Below are positions 25,523 to 34,723 of a stretch of 64,000 bases of DNA, piece by piece (position 1 is the first letter of the stretch; each line of letters opens with the position of its first letter). The stretch is from Campylobacter concisus (GTDB lineage Bacteria > Campylobacterota > Campylobacteria > Campylobacterales > Campylobacteraceae), in the NCBI RefSeq assembly GCF_003049085.1, contig NZ_PIQX01000004.1:1-64000 (forward strand), written 5' to 3'. The position numbers were made by a program, and so were the translations under genes. The notes beneath the pieces were generated by a model that did not search any database, was not told where the DNA came from, and worked only from the letters and a program-made list of their open reading frames with translations.

Positions 25523-26761
25523 ATGAATAATTTAGAACAAAATTTACATGATTATAAAAGCAGCGATGGCTTATTAATAAGTATAAAAGCTCTTTGCAAT
25601 AACTTCTTTCAAGATACTGCAAACAAAGATATAAATGCTTTGCCAGAAATTTTAAAGGCTAAAATGAACGAACTTTATGACAAAATGAACAAAGAAGATC
25701 TCATAAACGCAAAAAATCTAAAAAGTGCCATGGAGGGAATAAATCAAGCCATTGTCGGTGCTGAAGAAAAGGCACTTTACGAGCTACTTGATAAAAAAGA
25801 TGAGCTAAATCGTGCAATAGAAGCAAAACGTGAAGAGATAAAAAATAGGCTCAAAATTTCATTTGAAGCAGCTGAAGAGGTCGTAAAAGATAGAAATTTT
25901 AGTGAAAAAGAGGAAATTTTAGAGCTTTTAAATAATGCGATCATTAGAGAAACAAGACTTCTTGGTATCTTAAAAGAAAGTGCTCAAATAGCATTTTTGA
26001 CAACTCTTGAAGGTGCAAAAGATGTCGAGGAAACAGCTAGTGCGATAGCTAAAAATATGACCTATGTTGCGATCATTGGAGGAGAGTTTAGCAAAGAGCG
26101 GATACTTGAAATTTCAAAAAACATCATCATAGCAGCGGCAAATTTAGCAGATGAGGGTCATATCTTTGCAAAAGAGTTGATAAGTGGAGCGATAAGTGGC
26201 ACAAGAGATGGCATTTTAAGAGCCATAGAAAAGCTTAAAGATGAGGCGAAATTTGCTCCAGATGAGCTTAGGCTAAACTCGCAACTACTAAACTTAAAAA
26301 ATATTGATGAAGAATTTATAGCATTGCTTAGGGAACTTGAAAAAGAATTTGAAGGTGTAGCAAGAAATGAGATCGAAAATGTGATAAATAGCGAGCTAGA
26401 TACAAACCTAGCGAAATTTAAACGCATTAGCGATCAAGCAAGAGAGCAAATTATTTCAAGGATAGAAGAGTTAAAGTCAAATGGCATGGCAAAGCTTATG
26501 AGCGAGGCAAATAATAAATTTGAAGCCCTAAAACAAGAGCTAAATGACAAGAGTAAAAAGCTAAAGCTAAATTTTGATACAAACGACAAAATTGAAGAGA
26601 TCAAACAAGAGATCGCTAATCTTGAGAAAAAAGCCAATGAAAAATTTGAAGACATCAAACAAATTGACATCAAATCAGAAGCCAAGAAATTTGGAGATAG
26701 GGCTTATCAAGCTGCAAAAGATCTGTTAAATGTTATTAAAAAAGATAAAAAAGAGGATTAA
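25523..26761 (+). CDS. Hypothetical coiled-coil protein
   Basis: The 412-residue protein is almost wholly alpha-helical and rich in Glu, Lys, Asn and Ala. Heptad-like stretches suggest coiled coils, mainly at about 90-125 and 300-385. No signal peptide or membrane segment is visible, though small-residue helices near 150-200 are less charged. It lies 10 bases after the DUF493 gene in the moaC run and is followed by a terminator. I do not recognise a family. A structural or scaffold role is only a guess. Confidence 0.8.
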   Translation: MNNLEQNLHDYKSSDGLLISIKALCNNFFQDTANKDINALPEILKAKMNELYDKMNKEDLINAKNLKSAMEGINQAIVGAEEKALYELLDKKDELNRAIEAKREEIKNRLKISFEAAEEVVKDRNFSEKEEILELLNNAIIRETRLLGILKESAQIAFLTTLEGAKDVEETASAIAKNMTYVAIIGGEFSKERILEISKNIIIAAANLADEGHIFAKELISGAISGTRDGILRAIEKLKDEAKFAPDELRLNSQLLNLKNIDEEFIALLRELEKEFEGVARNEIENVINSELDTNLAKFKRISDQAREQIISRIEELKSNGMAKLMSEANNKFEALKQELNDKSKKLKLNFDTNDKIEEIKQEIANLEKKANEKFEDIKQIDIKSEAKKFGDRAYQAAKDLLNVIKKDKKED

Positions 26762-26816
26762 ATTATCAAGCCTATCTTGAAATTTTTCCTGAAAGATACT
26801 CGAGTTATATATTCTT

Positions 26817-26847
26817 GCCAAGTGTGAAAATTTCCTCCACACTTGGC
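26817..26847 (+). terminator. Intrinsic terminator of the moaC run
   Basis: GCCAAGTGTG and CACACTTGGC form a perfect 10-bp stem with an 11-base loop, followed by TTTTACTTT on the plus strand. Confidence 0.8.
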
Positions 26848-26870
26848 TTTTACTTTCTAAAGACTTAAAA

Positions 26871-27665
26871 TCACAAAAATAGATAAAGTAAAAATGCTCC
26901 TAAAATCAAGCGGTAGATGACAAAAGGCAGCATCCTGATCCTTGAGATGATCCCCATAAATAGCTTCACGCACACGTAGGCACTAACTGCACTTATGATG
27001 ACACCGAGGGCGATATCGCTCCAAGGAAGCGCATTTGGATCTTTTATAAGTTTGATACTCTCGAGTCCGCCAGCTAGGATGATGACTGGGATCGACATCA
27101 AAAATGAGAAATTCGCACTTCCCTTGTGGCTAAATCCTAAAAATAAGGCTGCTGTCATCGTTATGCCTGATCTTGAGACGCCAGGGATGAGCGCCACAGC
27201 TTGAGCAAGGCCGATAATAAGTGCAAATTTTATGGTCATTTCATATTCGCTTTTGTTTGATGAGCGAAGATCAGCAAAGTAAAGCGCTATGCCAAAGATG
27301 ATCGTAGTAATAGCGATCACAACGCCGCTTCTTGCGTATTCTTCGATAATGTTGTTAAACAAAAGTCCAAAAATTCCCACTGGAATGGTAGCAAAGCCGA
27401 CACACCAAACAAGCAAGCTATCGCCCACCATCTTTCTTTGTGCGATCGAGGCAAAAAAGTCACGAAGTAGCTTAAAAATCGTATCTTTAAAATAAAAAAG
27501 TATCGCGCTTAACGTGCCAACGTGCACTGCCACGTCAAAAGCAAGACCTTGATCTGGCCAGCCAAGTAGCTTTGGCACCAAGATAAGATGAGCCGAGCTA
27601 GATATCGGCAAAAATTCGCTTATACCTTGCACCAAGGCTAAAACGATAACGTGAGAAATTTCCAT
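26871..27665 (-). CDS. uppP: Undecaprenyl-diphosphatase UppP
   Basis: UppP (BacA) dephosphorylates undecaprenyl diphosphate at the inner membrane, recycling the lipid carrier of peptidoglycan and glycan synthesis. The 264-residue product has the N-terminal motif ALVQGISEFLPISSSAHLIL with the catalytic glutamates, and the second conserved block PGVSRSGITMTAALFLG near 165. About eight hydrophobic segments are present. It lies 57 bases after tkt, with a hairpin between. Confidence 0.94.
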   Translation of the reverse strand: MEISHVIVLALVQGISEFLPISSSAHLILVPKLLGWPDQGLAFDVAVHVGTLSAILFYFKDTIFKLLRDFFASIAQRKMVGDSLLVWCVGFATIPVGIFGLLFNNIIEEYARSGVVIAITTIIFGIALYFADLRSSNKSEYEMTIKFALIIGLAQAVALIPGVSRSGITMTAALFLGFSHKGSANFSFLMSIPVIILAGGLESIKLIKDPNALPWSDIALGVIISAVSAYVCVKLFMGIISRIRMLPFVIYRLILGAFLLYLFL

Positions 27666-27694
27666 AAAATGCCTTTTTTGATTTTAGATTGCAG

Positions 27695-27714
27695 TTGGGG
27701 ATTTTACTCCCCAA
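27695..27714 (-). terminator. Hairpin between tkt and uppP
   Basis: TTGGGGA (27695-27701) pairs with TCCCCAA (27708-27714) around a 6-base loop, nine bases past the tkt stop. Only a short T-rich tract follows on the minus strand. Confidence 0.5.
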
Positions 27715-27722
27715 GATTAAAT

Positions 27723-29633
27723 TTATATAAGTTCGCTAGCAAAATTTGCAAGTTTTTGTGGCATAAATCCAAAGTGATCAAATAGCTCGTTGGCCTTTCC
27801 ACTAGCGCCAAAGCTATTCATGCCATAAACTGCGTCAGCAAATTTATACCACTCAAAGCCAGTTGCAGCTTCAACTGCGACGATCGTCGTGTTTTTGTCT
27901 AAAATTTTAGCCACATATTCATCTGGCTGCTCACAAAGTAGGTCAAAACAAGGCGCTGATACGACGTTTGCGCCGATACCTTGCTCAGCTAGAAGTGCGG
28001 CTGCTTTTACGCAGAGTGAGACCTCGCTACCGCTTGCTATAAATGTGATCTTCGCATCTTTTGACGAGCTTAGCAGATATGCGCCGTTGCTAACCTCGCC
28101 AAATTCGCCTTTTGCAAGTGGCTCAAGCCCTTGGCGGCTAAGCACAAATGCGCTTGGAGCGTTTAAATTTAAAGCCACCTGCCAGCTAGCTGCGTTTTCG
28201 TTACCGTCAGCTGGACGGAAAGTGTAGAAATTTGGCATCGCTCTAAATGTGCTAAGCTGCTCGATAGGCTGGTGCGTCGGACCATCTTCGCCAACGCCGA
28301 TACTATCGTGCGTGAAGACAAAAAAGTGTTTTATGGCCATTAGCGCTGCTATCCTCGCACTTGGCTTTAGATAGTCGCTGAAGATGAAAAATGTCGCTGA
28401 AAATGGCAAGAAAAGGCCATATCTGGCGATACCGTTGTTGATGGCCGCCATGGCGTGCTCTCTGATGCCGTAGTGGATATTTTTGCCATTTGGGAAGTCG
28501 CCCATACCCTTCAGCTCAGTCTTATTTGAAGGAGCTAAGTCAGCGCTACCGCCGATAAAGCCAGGTAGTTTTTTAGCTATTTCATTTAAAATGGCGTGGT
28601 TTGTATCTCTTGTGGCTAGCTTCTTGTCGCTAAAGTCTGGAAATTCGATCTTGCTAAAGTCTGGATTAAGAAGTGAGTTTAGTAAATTTTTGCCTTCAAT
28701 GCTTAACGCCTCAACCTTTTTGTTCCACATCGCCTCTTCTAAATCGCCCTTTTCAACTGCACCTCTAAATCTTAAAAGCACGTCCTCATCAATGGCAAAT
28801 TTCTTCTCAGGATCAAAACCAGCTGCAGCCTTTGCCTTTTTGATGATCTCTTCGCCAAGTGGGGCGCCGTGGCTGTGGTGTGAGCCCTCAAGCTCCATTG
28901 CACCACGTGCTATGCGTGTGTTTGCGATGATGAGATATGGCGACTCTTTCTCGTTTGCCTGCTCTAATGCAAATTCGATCTGGTCATAGTCGTGTCCGTC
29001 GATACGTGCGACCTCCCAGCCCTGCGCCTCAAACCTCGCTTTTACATCCTCGCTAAATGCGATCGCTGTGTCGCCCTCGATCGTGATATTGTTTGAGTCG
29101 TAGATGAGTACAAGGTTGTCTAGTCTTAAATTTCCGGCTACCGAACATGCCTCGTAGCTTATACCCTCTTCTAGATCGCCATCGCCACAAAGACAGTAAA
29201 TTTTATGATCGATTATTTTATTGTCCGGCTCATTTAGCACGTTTGCAGCGTATTTTTCTGCCATGGCTAGGCCAACTGCATTTGCTACGCCTTGACCAAG
29301 TGGGCCAGTAGCAACCTCAACGCCTGGAGTGTGAATCTCTGGGTGTCCTGGTGTGTTTGAGCCAAGTTGGCGGAAATTTTTAAGCTCATCAAGGCTTAGA
29401 TCGTAGCCGCTTAGATGCAAAAAGCTATAAACCAAACTTGAAGCGTGGCCACCGCTAAAAACGAGCCTATCTCTGTTTAACCATTTTGGATTTTTTGGAT
29501 TGTGTTTTAAAAAGTTGCTTAAAACCACCATGATATCAGCTAGGCCCATAGGAGCACCTGGGTGTCCGCTGTTAGCATTTTGCACCATGTCAGCGCACAA
29601 AAATCTTATAGTATCGGCTTGTTTTTTTAGCAT
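27723..29633 (-). CDS. tkt: Transketolase
   Basis: Transketolase moves two-carbon units between sugar phosphates in the non-oxidative pentose phosphate pathway, using thiamine diphosphate and Mg2+. The 636-residue product has the start NSGHPGAPMGLADI, the ThDP motif GDGDLEEG at 150-157 followed by the SNN metal ligands, and the central HDSIGVGEDGPTHQPIEQLS signature. Campylobacters often lack a full glycolysis, so this is a key source of pentose and erythrose phosphates. It follows ispA by about 134 bases with a terminator between. Confidence 0.96.
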   Translation of the reverse strand: MLKKQADTIRFLCADMVQNANSGHPGAPMGLADIMVVLSNFLKHNPKNPKWLNRDRLVFSGGHASSLVYSFLHLSGYDLSLDELKNFRQLGSNTPGHPEIHTPGVEVATGPLGQGVANAVGLAMAEKYAANVLNEPDNKIIDHKIYCLCGDGDLEEGISYEACSVAGNLRLDNLVLIYDSNNITIEGDTAIAFSEDVKARFEAQGWEVARIDGHDYDQIEFALEQANEKESPYLIIANTRIARGAMELEGSHHSHGAPLGEEIIKKAKAAAGFDPEKKFAIDEDVLLRFRGAVEKGDLEEAMWNKKVEALSIEGKNLLNSLLNPDFSKIEFPDFSDKKLATRDTNHAILNEIAKKLPGFIGGSADLAPSNKTELKGMGDFPNGKNIHYGIREHAMAAINNGIARYGLFLPFSATFFIFSDYLKPSARIAALMAIKHFFVFTHDSIGVGEDGPTHQPIEQLSTFRAMPNFYTFRPADGNENAASWQVALNLNAPSAFVLSRQGLEPLAKGEFGEVSNGAYLLSSSKDAKITFIASGSEVSLCVKAAALLAEQGIGANVVSAPCFDLLCEQPDEYVAKILDKNTTIVAVEAATGFEWYKFADAVYGMNSFGASGKANELFDHFGFMPQKLANFASELI

Positions 29634-29745
29634 ATGATCTCCTTTTATTGCGCCAGATTATACAAAAAAGTGATTAAAACTTGCCTTGCATTTTTGTCCA
29701 AAATGTCTAAATAGTGATATAAATTTTTTAAATTTTTAGTAGTAA

Positions 29746-29769
29746 AAAAGCTAGAAATTTCTAGCTTTT
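29746..29769 (-). terminator. Intrinsic terminator after ispA
   Basis: A 24-base perfect palindrome (AAAAGCTAGAAA with its mirror) overlaps the ispA stop codon. Its right arm runs into TTTTTT on the minus strand. Confidence 0.8.
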
Positions 29770-30667
29770 ATCTAAGGTGTTTATCCGTAAGCTCTAAGAT
29801 CATCTTTGCTATGCCAGCATCTATCTGATTTAGCGCCTCTTCTATCTCGCAAATAAGCTCGTCTTTTTTCTTTTTTGCGCCAGATAGACCAAGTAAATTT
29901 GTAAATGAGTTTTTAGCTAGGTCGTTATGCACAGGCTTTCCAGCAGCTGCCTCGTCGCTTGTAAGATCGATGATGTCGTCTTGTATCTGAAAAGCAAGAC
30001 CAAGTTTTAGGCCGATATCATAAATTTTCTCACACTCTATTTCGCTTAAATTTGCTATCACAGCACCCATTTTTAGGCTAGCAGCGATCAGCTTTGCGGT
30101 TTTGTGGATGTGCAAAAAGACTAGCTCATCAAGGCTTAGCATCTTGTCAGATAGGCCAAATTTAGCCTTTGCTCTTTTGATGTCCTCTTTATTTGTATTT
30201 TCAAAAAAACAATCAAGCGCCTGACCTAGCACCATGCCACTAAGGCCAGCATTTTCGCTTAAAATTTCCACACATTTTATACGCGTGTCAGCTGGTAAAT
30301 CAGCACGTGAAATTTCATAAAAAGCATGCGTATTTAGCGCATCTCCTGCAAGTATGGCAGTTGTCTCGTCGTAGGTTACGTGAAGCGTTGGTGTGCCACG
30401 CCTAAGGCTTGCGTTATCCATTGATGGCAGATCATCATGGATAAGCGAGTATGTATGCATCATCTCAAGCCCTAAAGCCACTCTCATGGCCTTTTGCGTG
30501 AGGCTTTTATCCACACTTTCTACCACGCCAAGAAGCAAAAGCGCCCTAAAGTGCTTGCCTCCAGCCTTTAGCATAACGCCAAGCGCCTCCTCGTAGTAAG
30601 GATGAAAGCTAGGAGCCTTTGGCAAATTTGCGTTTAGAAATTTTACAAAGTCCTCAAGTAGGCTCAT
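29768..30667 (-). CDS. ispA: Polyprenyl synthase (farnesyl diphosphate synthase type)
   Basis: This enzyme condenses isopentenyl diphosphate with allylic diphosphates to give C15 (or C10) prenyl diphosphates. The 299 residues contain the first Asp-rich motif DDLPSMD near 95-101, with RRG just after, and the second motif DDIIDLTSD near 229. Length and motifs fit bacterial FPP synthases of the IspA group. It overlaps the PDZ-protein gene by 4 bases. Chain length cannot be fixed from sequence alone. Confidence 0.92.
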   Translation of the reverse strand: MSLLEDFVKFLNANLPKAPSFHPYYEEALGVMLKAGGKHFRALLLLGVVESVDKSLTQKAMRVALGLEMMHTYSLIHDDLPSMDNASLRRGTPTLHVTYDETTAILAGDALNTHAFYEISRADLPADTRIKCVEILSENAGLSGMVLGQALDCFFENTNKEDIKRAKAKFGLSDKMLSLDELVFLHIHKTAKLIAASLKMGAVIANLSEIECEKIYDIGLKLGLAFQIQDDIIDLTSDEAAAGKPVHNDLAKNSFTNLLGLSGAKKKKDELICEIEEALNQIDAGIAKMILELTDKHLR

Positions 30668-31773
30668 TTTGGCACTCTCGCAAAAAATTGAAAGTCATTT
30701 CTAGTAAATAGAAGCGTAAAATTTTTTAATTCACCAAGCTTCTCTAAAAGCTCTTCACGACTACTCACGCTCTGTTTATCAAAACCTAAAATTTTATCGC
30801 CGGTCTTGATGCCAAAAATTTCTGCATTTGACTTTGGCTCAACCTTTGTAACGACTAAATTTTTATCCACCGTGATACCATAATCCACCAAAATCTTATC
30901 ATCAAGCATTGTTTGTGGCTCTTTTGGCATGATGTTGAAATTTGGTATATCAAGGCTTGAAGGGGCGTCTACATCGAGGCTTTGGTTAAATTTCACATCC
31001 CCACTTACTGGTACTTGAAAGAGCATTTCTTGCTTATCGCGCTTCACGATGATGTCAAGCTTTGCGCCCTTTGGAGCAAAAAGTACCATCTCATTTAGCT
31101 CTCTTAGGCTCTTTGGCTTGATGCCATTTATCGTAACAAGCTCATCATCGACCATCATCATCTTGCCACGGCCCAAAGGATCAACAAGACCCACAAAAAA
31201 TTTATCCTCTTTTTGTAAAAATTTCACACCTATATCGCCGTAATAGACGTCATCGTAAGATACAAAGTGCTTCAAATAACGATTTGGTATAAATTTATCA
31301 GCTCCAATAGCTATGCCTATCATCTTGCAGCAAGGCGTGTTTATCTCGCCAGTCGCGTTATACTCGAAGCTTAGCGTATCAAAGTCGCCTAAATTTTGTC
31401 CCAAAGACTTGATGTGACCCATGACGGTGTTGTTTGCATCATTTAAAATGCCAACCCAAGTGCTCTTTTTTATGCGCTCCTCGTTGGTCTCATCAGCCAT
31501 CACAACAGGGCTTAACTCCTTGCTAGAGCGAACCAAAAAGAGCTGCAAATATGGGTCAAACTTGACATATTCGCCAAGCGGAGCTCCCTCGCTTTTTGGC
31601 ACTGCGATCAAATTTTTAGTGATAGCCACGCCAAAGTGTTTATTTACTGAGACGATCGAGTTTTTGTTCTTTTCAAAGCAGGCGTTAAAGTCCTCTTGCG
31701 TAGGCCTAGGATCGGCGTTTAGGCAAAGCGCTGATAGCAAAAATGCAAGGGCAAATTTATATTTTAGTCTCAT
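30664..31773 (-). CDS. Periplasmic PDZ-domain protein
   Basis: The 369-residue protein has a signal peptide of about 20 residues and an N-terminal domain resembling a degenerate trypsin-like fold, but no catalytic GNSGGP motif. Two PDZ-like regions follow: VDDELVTINGIKPKSLRELN near 210 and AEIFGIKTGDKILGFDKQSV near 320. It is therefore a likely non-proteolytic relative of DegP-type proteins. A gene of this kind sits at the same place, between ybaB and ispA, in C. jejuni. It overlaps both neighbours by 4 bases. Function is unknown. Confidence 0.82.
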   Translation of the reverse strand: MRLKYKFALAFLLSALCLNADPRPTQEDFNACFEKNKNSIVSVNKHFGVAITKNLIAVPKSEGAPLGEYVKFDPYLQLFLVRSSKELSPVVMADETNEERIKKSTWVGILNDANNTVMGHIKSLGQNLGDFDTLSFEYNATGEINTPCCKMIGIAIGADKFIPNRYLKHFVSYDDVYYGDIGVKFLQKEDKFFVGLVDPLGRGKMMMVDDELVTINGIKPKSLRELNEMVLFAPKGAKLDIIVKRDKQEMLFQVPVSGDVKFNQSLDVDAPSSLDIPNFNIMPKEPQTMLDDKILVDYGITVDKNLVVTKVEPKSNAEIFGIKTGDKILGFDKQSVSSREELLEKLGELKNFTLLFTRNDFQFFARVPK

Positions 31774-32084
31774 TTTATCCCCATCGAAGCAAGACCGCCA
31801 AGCATCCTTGAAGCGGTGTTTTTCTTATCAGCCTCAACTGACTTTAGCACGTCATTTACGGCGCTTATTAGTAAAATTTGCATACTCTCTTTATCTTCAA
31901 GCAAGCTATCATCTATACTGATATCAAGTATCTCGCCACTGCCGTTTGCTCTCACGCTCACCAGCCCACCGCCACTTTTTGCTCCAAATTCTTTATTTTT
32001 GCTCTCTTCTTCTATCTGTTTGGCCTGTCTTTGCACATCCTCAAGCATCTGCCCCATCTTTGAAAAGTCAAATCCCTCAAACAT
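31770..32084 (-). CDS. YbaB/EbfC nucleoid-associated protein
   Basis: The 104-residue protein has the YbaB pattern: an N-terminal helix MFEGFDFSKMGQMLEDVQRQ, a three-stranded middle with VSVRANGSGEILDISID, and a C-terminal helix. YbaB/EbfC dimers bind DNA with little sequence preference. It usually sits by recR and dnaX, but here it lies 3 bases after panD and overlaps the PDZ gene, as in other campylobacters. Confidence 0.9.
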   Translation of the reverse strand: MFEGFDFSKMGQMLEDVQRQAKQIEEESKNKEFGAKSGGGLVSVRANGSGEILDISIDDSLLEDKESMQILLISAVNDVLKSVEADKKNTASRMLGGLASMGIK

Positions 32085-32087
32085 CGC

Positions 32088-32435
32088 CTACTCCTTTATG
32101 ATCTCGTTTTTGTTATTTACGTGCACGATGGTTGGCTTAAATTTCTTAGCCTTTTTAAATTTCATGCTAGCGTAAGCCACGATGATGACCACGTCTCCTA
32201 CGCAGACTTTTCTAGCAGCTGCGCCATTTAGGCAAATTTCGCCTTTTTTACCTTTTATCACATAGGTGGCAAATCTCTCGCCATTATTTACGTCTAAAAT
32301 TTCAACCTTTTGATTTTCTATCAAATTTGCAGCTTTTATAAGCTCCTCGCCGATGCTGATCGAGCCAACATAGTTTAAATTTGCGTCTGTTACGACGGCT
32401 CTATGGATCTTACTAGCTAAAATTTCTATATTCAT
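32088..32435 (-). CDS. panD: Aspartate 1-decarboxylase precursor PanD
   Basis: PanD makes beta-alanine from aspartate for pantothenate and coenzyme A. It is made as a proenzyme and cleaves itself between Gly24 and Ser25 to form a pyruvoyl group. YVGSISI is visible at that place and the total length is 115. The NGAAARKV segment near 73 is the usual substrate-site region. It lies between murE (2-base gap) and ybaB without panB or panC nearby. Confidence 0.95.
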   Translation of the reverse strand: MNIEILASKIHRAVVTDANLNYVGSISIGEELIKAANLIENQKVEILDVNNGERFATYVIKGKKGEICLNGAAARKVCVGDVVIIVAYASMKFKKAKKFKPTIVHVNNKNEIIKE

Positions 32436-32437
32436 TT

Positions 32438-33721
32438 TTACCTCTTTAAAAGCTCTCTTACTACTTCTTTGTCGCTAAATGGGTGCTTGACGCCCTTTAT
32501 CTCTTGATATGGCTCGTCGCCTTTGCCAAGTATGACAAGCGCCCAGCCGGGTTCTAGCTTGCTAATGGCTAGTGCGATCGCCTCTTTGCGGTTAGCGTTT
32601 CGTATCAAATTTTCATTTTGACTCATACCAGCGCAAATTTCATCTATTATGCTCTCTGGCTCTTCGCTTCTTGGATTGTCACTTGTGACGATGCAAATTC
32701 TTGCGTATTTTTGGGCTATTGCTCCCATTTTTGGACGCTTTGTCCTATCTCTATCACCGCCTGCGCCAAATACAGCTATCAAATTTAGATGTCTAAGCGA
32801 GTTTAGCACCTTTTCTATGCCATCAGGCGTATGAGCAAAGTCTACGATGACTAACGGATCGGTGCTAACGACCTCCATCCTGCCGCTCACGCCTTTAAAT
32901 TTACTTATCGCCTTTGAAAGTGCGGCTGCGTCTGGGTGCTCTAGCAGGCAAACGGCGCCAAGAGCGGCGATTAGGTTGTAAAGATTAAACTCACCTTGAA
33001 GGCTTGAGTCTATCTCCACATCGCCATTTGGCGTCTTGATAACTGCGTCTATGCCGTCCTTTAGCCCATAAACCACCGGCGCAAAGCTGGCTGGCTTTTT
33101 AAGCGAATACGTATAAGCGTTTTTTGGATTAAATTTAATGCCATTATCGTCAGCATTTATAAGCTTCATGCAATCATCATCAAAAAAGCTCGACTTTACC
33201 CTAGCGTACTCCTCCATGCTCTTATGGTAGTCGAGGTGGTCTTGAGTTAAATTTGTAAAAATTTTTAGAGCAAATTTCAAGCTCTCTATGCGCTTTTGAG
33301 CGATCGCATGCGAGCTAACCTCCATCACGAAGTACTCGCAGCCCTGCTCACTAGCTACTTTGAGATAAGAAAGCGTCCTTAAAATGGCACTTGTCGTAAG
33401 CGCCTTGTCATCTATCTGCTTGCCCTCTATAAATGCCCCTCTGGTGCCACTTAGCCCACATTTTTTACCTAAATTTCGCAGGGTTTCGTAGATAGCCGCA
33501 GCCGTTGTGGTCTTGCCATTGGTGCCTGTGATGCCAACTATTTTTAGATTTTCATCAATCTTTAAAAGCTTTTTGCACTCTTCAAGGGTGATTATCTTAG
33601 CGCCCTTTTTTACCGCATCCTCTGCAAATTTCGCATTTGCAGTGGTTTGCACAAAGTATGCACCCTGCTCGCACTCGTTTGAGTCATCTGTTATGAAGCT
33701 ATTTTCTACTGATATTTTCAT
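32438..33721 (-). CDS. murE: UDP-MurNAc-tripeptide ligase MurE
   Basis: MurE adds the third amino acid of the peptidoglycan stem. The 427-residue product has the ATP loop GTNGKTTT at 66-73, the [10 protein letters not shown] block with the metal-binding histidine, and DNPR near 349. That last motif selects meso-diaminopimelate. It is shorter than the roughly 490-residue E. coli MurE because the N-terminal UMP-binding domain is reduced, as is usual in campylobacters. Its first 23 bases overlap the preceding gene. Confidence 0.93.
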   Translation of the reverse strand: MKISVENSFITDDSNECEQGAYFVQTTANAKFAEDAVKKGAKIITLEECKKLLKIDENLKIVGITGTNGKTTTAAAIYETLRNLGKKCGLSGTRGAFIEGKQIDDKALTTSAILRTLSYLKVASEQGCEYFVMEVSSHAIAQKRIESLKFALKIFTNLTQDHLDYHKSMEEYARVKSSFFDDDCMKLINADDNGIKFNPKNAYTYSLKKPASFAPVVYGLKDGIDAVIKTPNGDVEIDSSLQGEFNLYNLIAALGAVCLLEHPDAAALSKAISKFKGVSGRMEVVSTDPLVIVDFAHTPDGIEKVLNSLRHLNLIAVFGAGGDRDRTKRPKMGAIAQKYARICIVTSDNPRSEEPESIIDEICAGMSQNENLIRNANRKEAIALAISKLEPGWALVILGKGDEPYQEIKGVKHPFSDKEVVRELLKR

Positions 33722-34253
33722 CGTTTTGTCTTTTTTGTATCTCTTTAAAAAGCTGATCTATACGCTCGTCGCCGCCAAACATCACCGCTGCACTCTCAAG
33801 GTAGTTCATGCTCATATCAATGAAGTCATTTTTTATCAAATTTCCTAAAAATTCCAAAAAATCGTCTTTGTTTGAGATCATCACCTTTGTTGAGAACATG
33901 ATGTTTTCAAAGACCTTTTTAAAGCTGCCGTCCTTATAAACAGCCCTTTTAAAGTCCTCGTAGCTGATCGCGTCTTGCTCTTCAAAGTACTCGCTCTCCT
34001 CGTCTCTGGACTCTAAAATTTTTAAAATCTCCTCCACGCCCTCGTCGTCCTCGCCGGCTCTTACCTTCGCCATGTAGTAGTCAAACAAGAGCTTTGCTTC
34101 CTCGGCATTTTCCTCGCCAAGAGAGCAAATTTGTATCAAAAATGGTAAATTTTTATCCTGTGTCTTTTCGTAAGCTAGAGAGAAATAAAAGATAGCTTCT
34201 TTAAATTTTGAGCGTTTGAAGTGTTTAATGCCTATTTTTTTATAATCTATCAA
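33699..34253 (-). CDS. Hypothetical helical-repeat protein
   Basis: The roughly 184-residue acidic, helical protein starts with a TPR-like pair (KHFKRSKFKEAIFYFSLAYE). No signal peptide is seen. It sits between nfu and murE, a position also held by an uncharacterised gene in C. jejuni. No ATG is available. TTG at 34253 has GAGGA at a good distance, while TTG at 34271 would give six more residues. The gene overlaps both nfu and murE, so translation is probably coupled. Function is unknown. Confidence 0.75.
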   Translation of the reverse strand: MIDYKKIGIKHFKRSKFKEAIFYFSLAYEKTQDKNLPFLIQICSLGEENAEEAKLLFDYYMAKVRAGEDDEGVEEILKILESRDEESEYFEEQDAISYEDFKRAVYKDGSFKKVFENIMFSTKVMISNKDDFLEFLGNLIKNDFIDMSMNYLESAAVMFGGDERIDQLFKEIQKRQNDENISRK

Positions 34254-34515
34254 TGTTAAATTCCTCGCCAATCGGGATATTTACGACCTCGAGCTCTGGG
34301 TGAATATCCATACGAAGTTGTCTTTCGAGTCCATATTTTAGTGTAGTTGTGCTAGCTGCACATCCATGACAATGCCCTGTAAGTCTTACATAAATTTTGC
34401 CGTTTTTTATGCCAAGTAGCTCCATGCCACCGCCATCATTTTCAAGCATCGGTAATACCTTTTGCAAACTCGCACTGACTGGTTTTAAAAGTTCTTCATC
34501 GCTAAATGGGATCAT
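34240..34515 (-). CDS. NifU C-terminal domain (Nfu-type) Fe-S carrier
   Basis: The 91-residue protein corresponds to the NifU C-terminal domain. It has the paired cysteines CHGC at 49-52 that hold a labile [4Fe-4S] cluster between two subunits and the preceding LPMLENDGGGMELL block. It delivers clusters to apo-proteins, and this window has many clients (fumarase, NosG, NosH). It is first in the run toward murE, with a TATAAT box upstream. Confidence 0.92.
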   Translation of the reverse strand: MIPFSDEELLKPVSASLQKVLPMLENDGGGMELLGIKNGKIYVRLTGHCHGCAASTTTLKYGLERQLRMDIHPELEVVNIPIGEEFNIDRL

Positions 34516-34542
34516 ATCTTTTTCCTATTAAATTTTTGGGCT

Positions 34543-34548
34543 ATTATA
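34543..34548 (-). promoter_or_regulatory. TATAAT -10 box for nfu
   Basis: Read on the minus strand this is GCTATAATAG, 28 bases before the nfu start. It is followed by a GGAAAAAG ribosome binding site. Confidence 0.5.
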
Positions 34549-34698
34549 GCAAAATAAAAATGCAAAAAATAATGGCTATATTTTTGCTTAGCGCTAATTT
34601 TGCTTTATAATTTAAACCTTTTTGACACACCTAGTCAGTTTTGATTATTAAATGCGTGAGCTAAAATTTAGTAAATTTTTGATTATTAGTTTTAGGAT

Positions 34699-34721
34699 AA
34701 AAGGGCAAATTTTGCCCTTTT
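34699..34721 (-). terminator. Intrinsic terminator of the ABC transporter unit
   Basis: AAAAGGGCAAA and TTTGCCCTTTT pair perfectly around a single base, immediately after the stop of the substrate-binding protein gene. T-rich bases lie within the stem end. Confidence 0.75.
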
Positions 34722-34723
34722 GT

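Noticed and set aside
28483..28989. 168-codon open frame antisense to tkt
   Set aside because: The transketolase frame is certain by motif, and the antisense product is Ser/Phe/Leu-rich without any domain.
31421..31921. 166-codon plus-strand frame across the PDZ and ybaB genes
   Set aside because: It runs antisense to two well-supported genes and has no start context.
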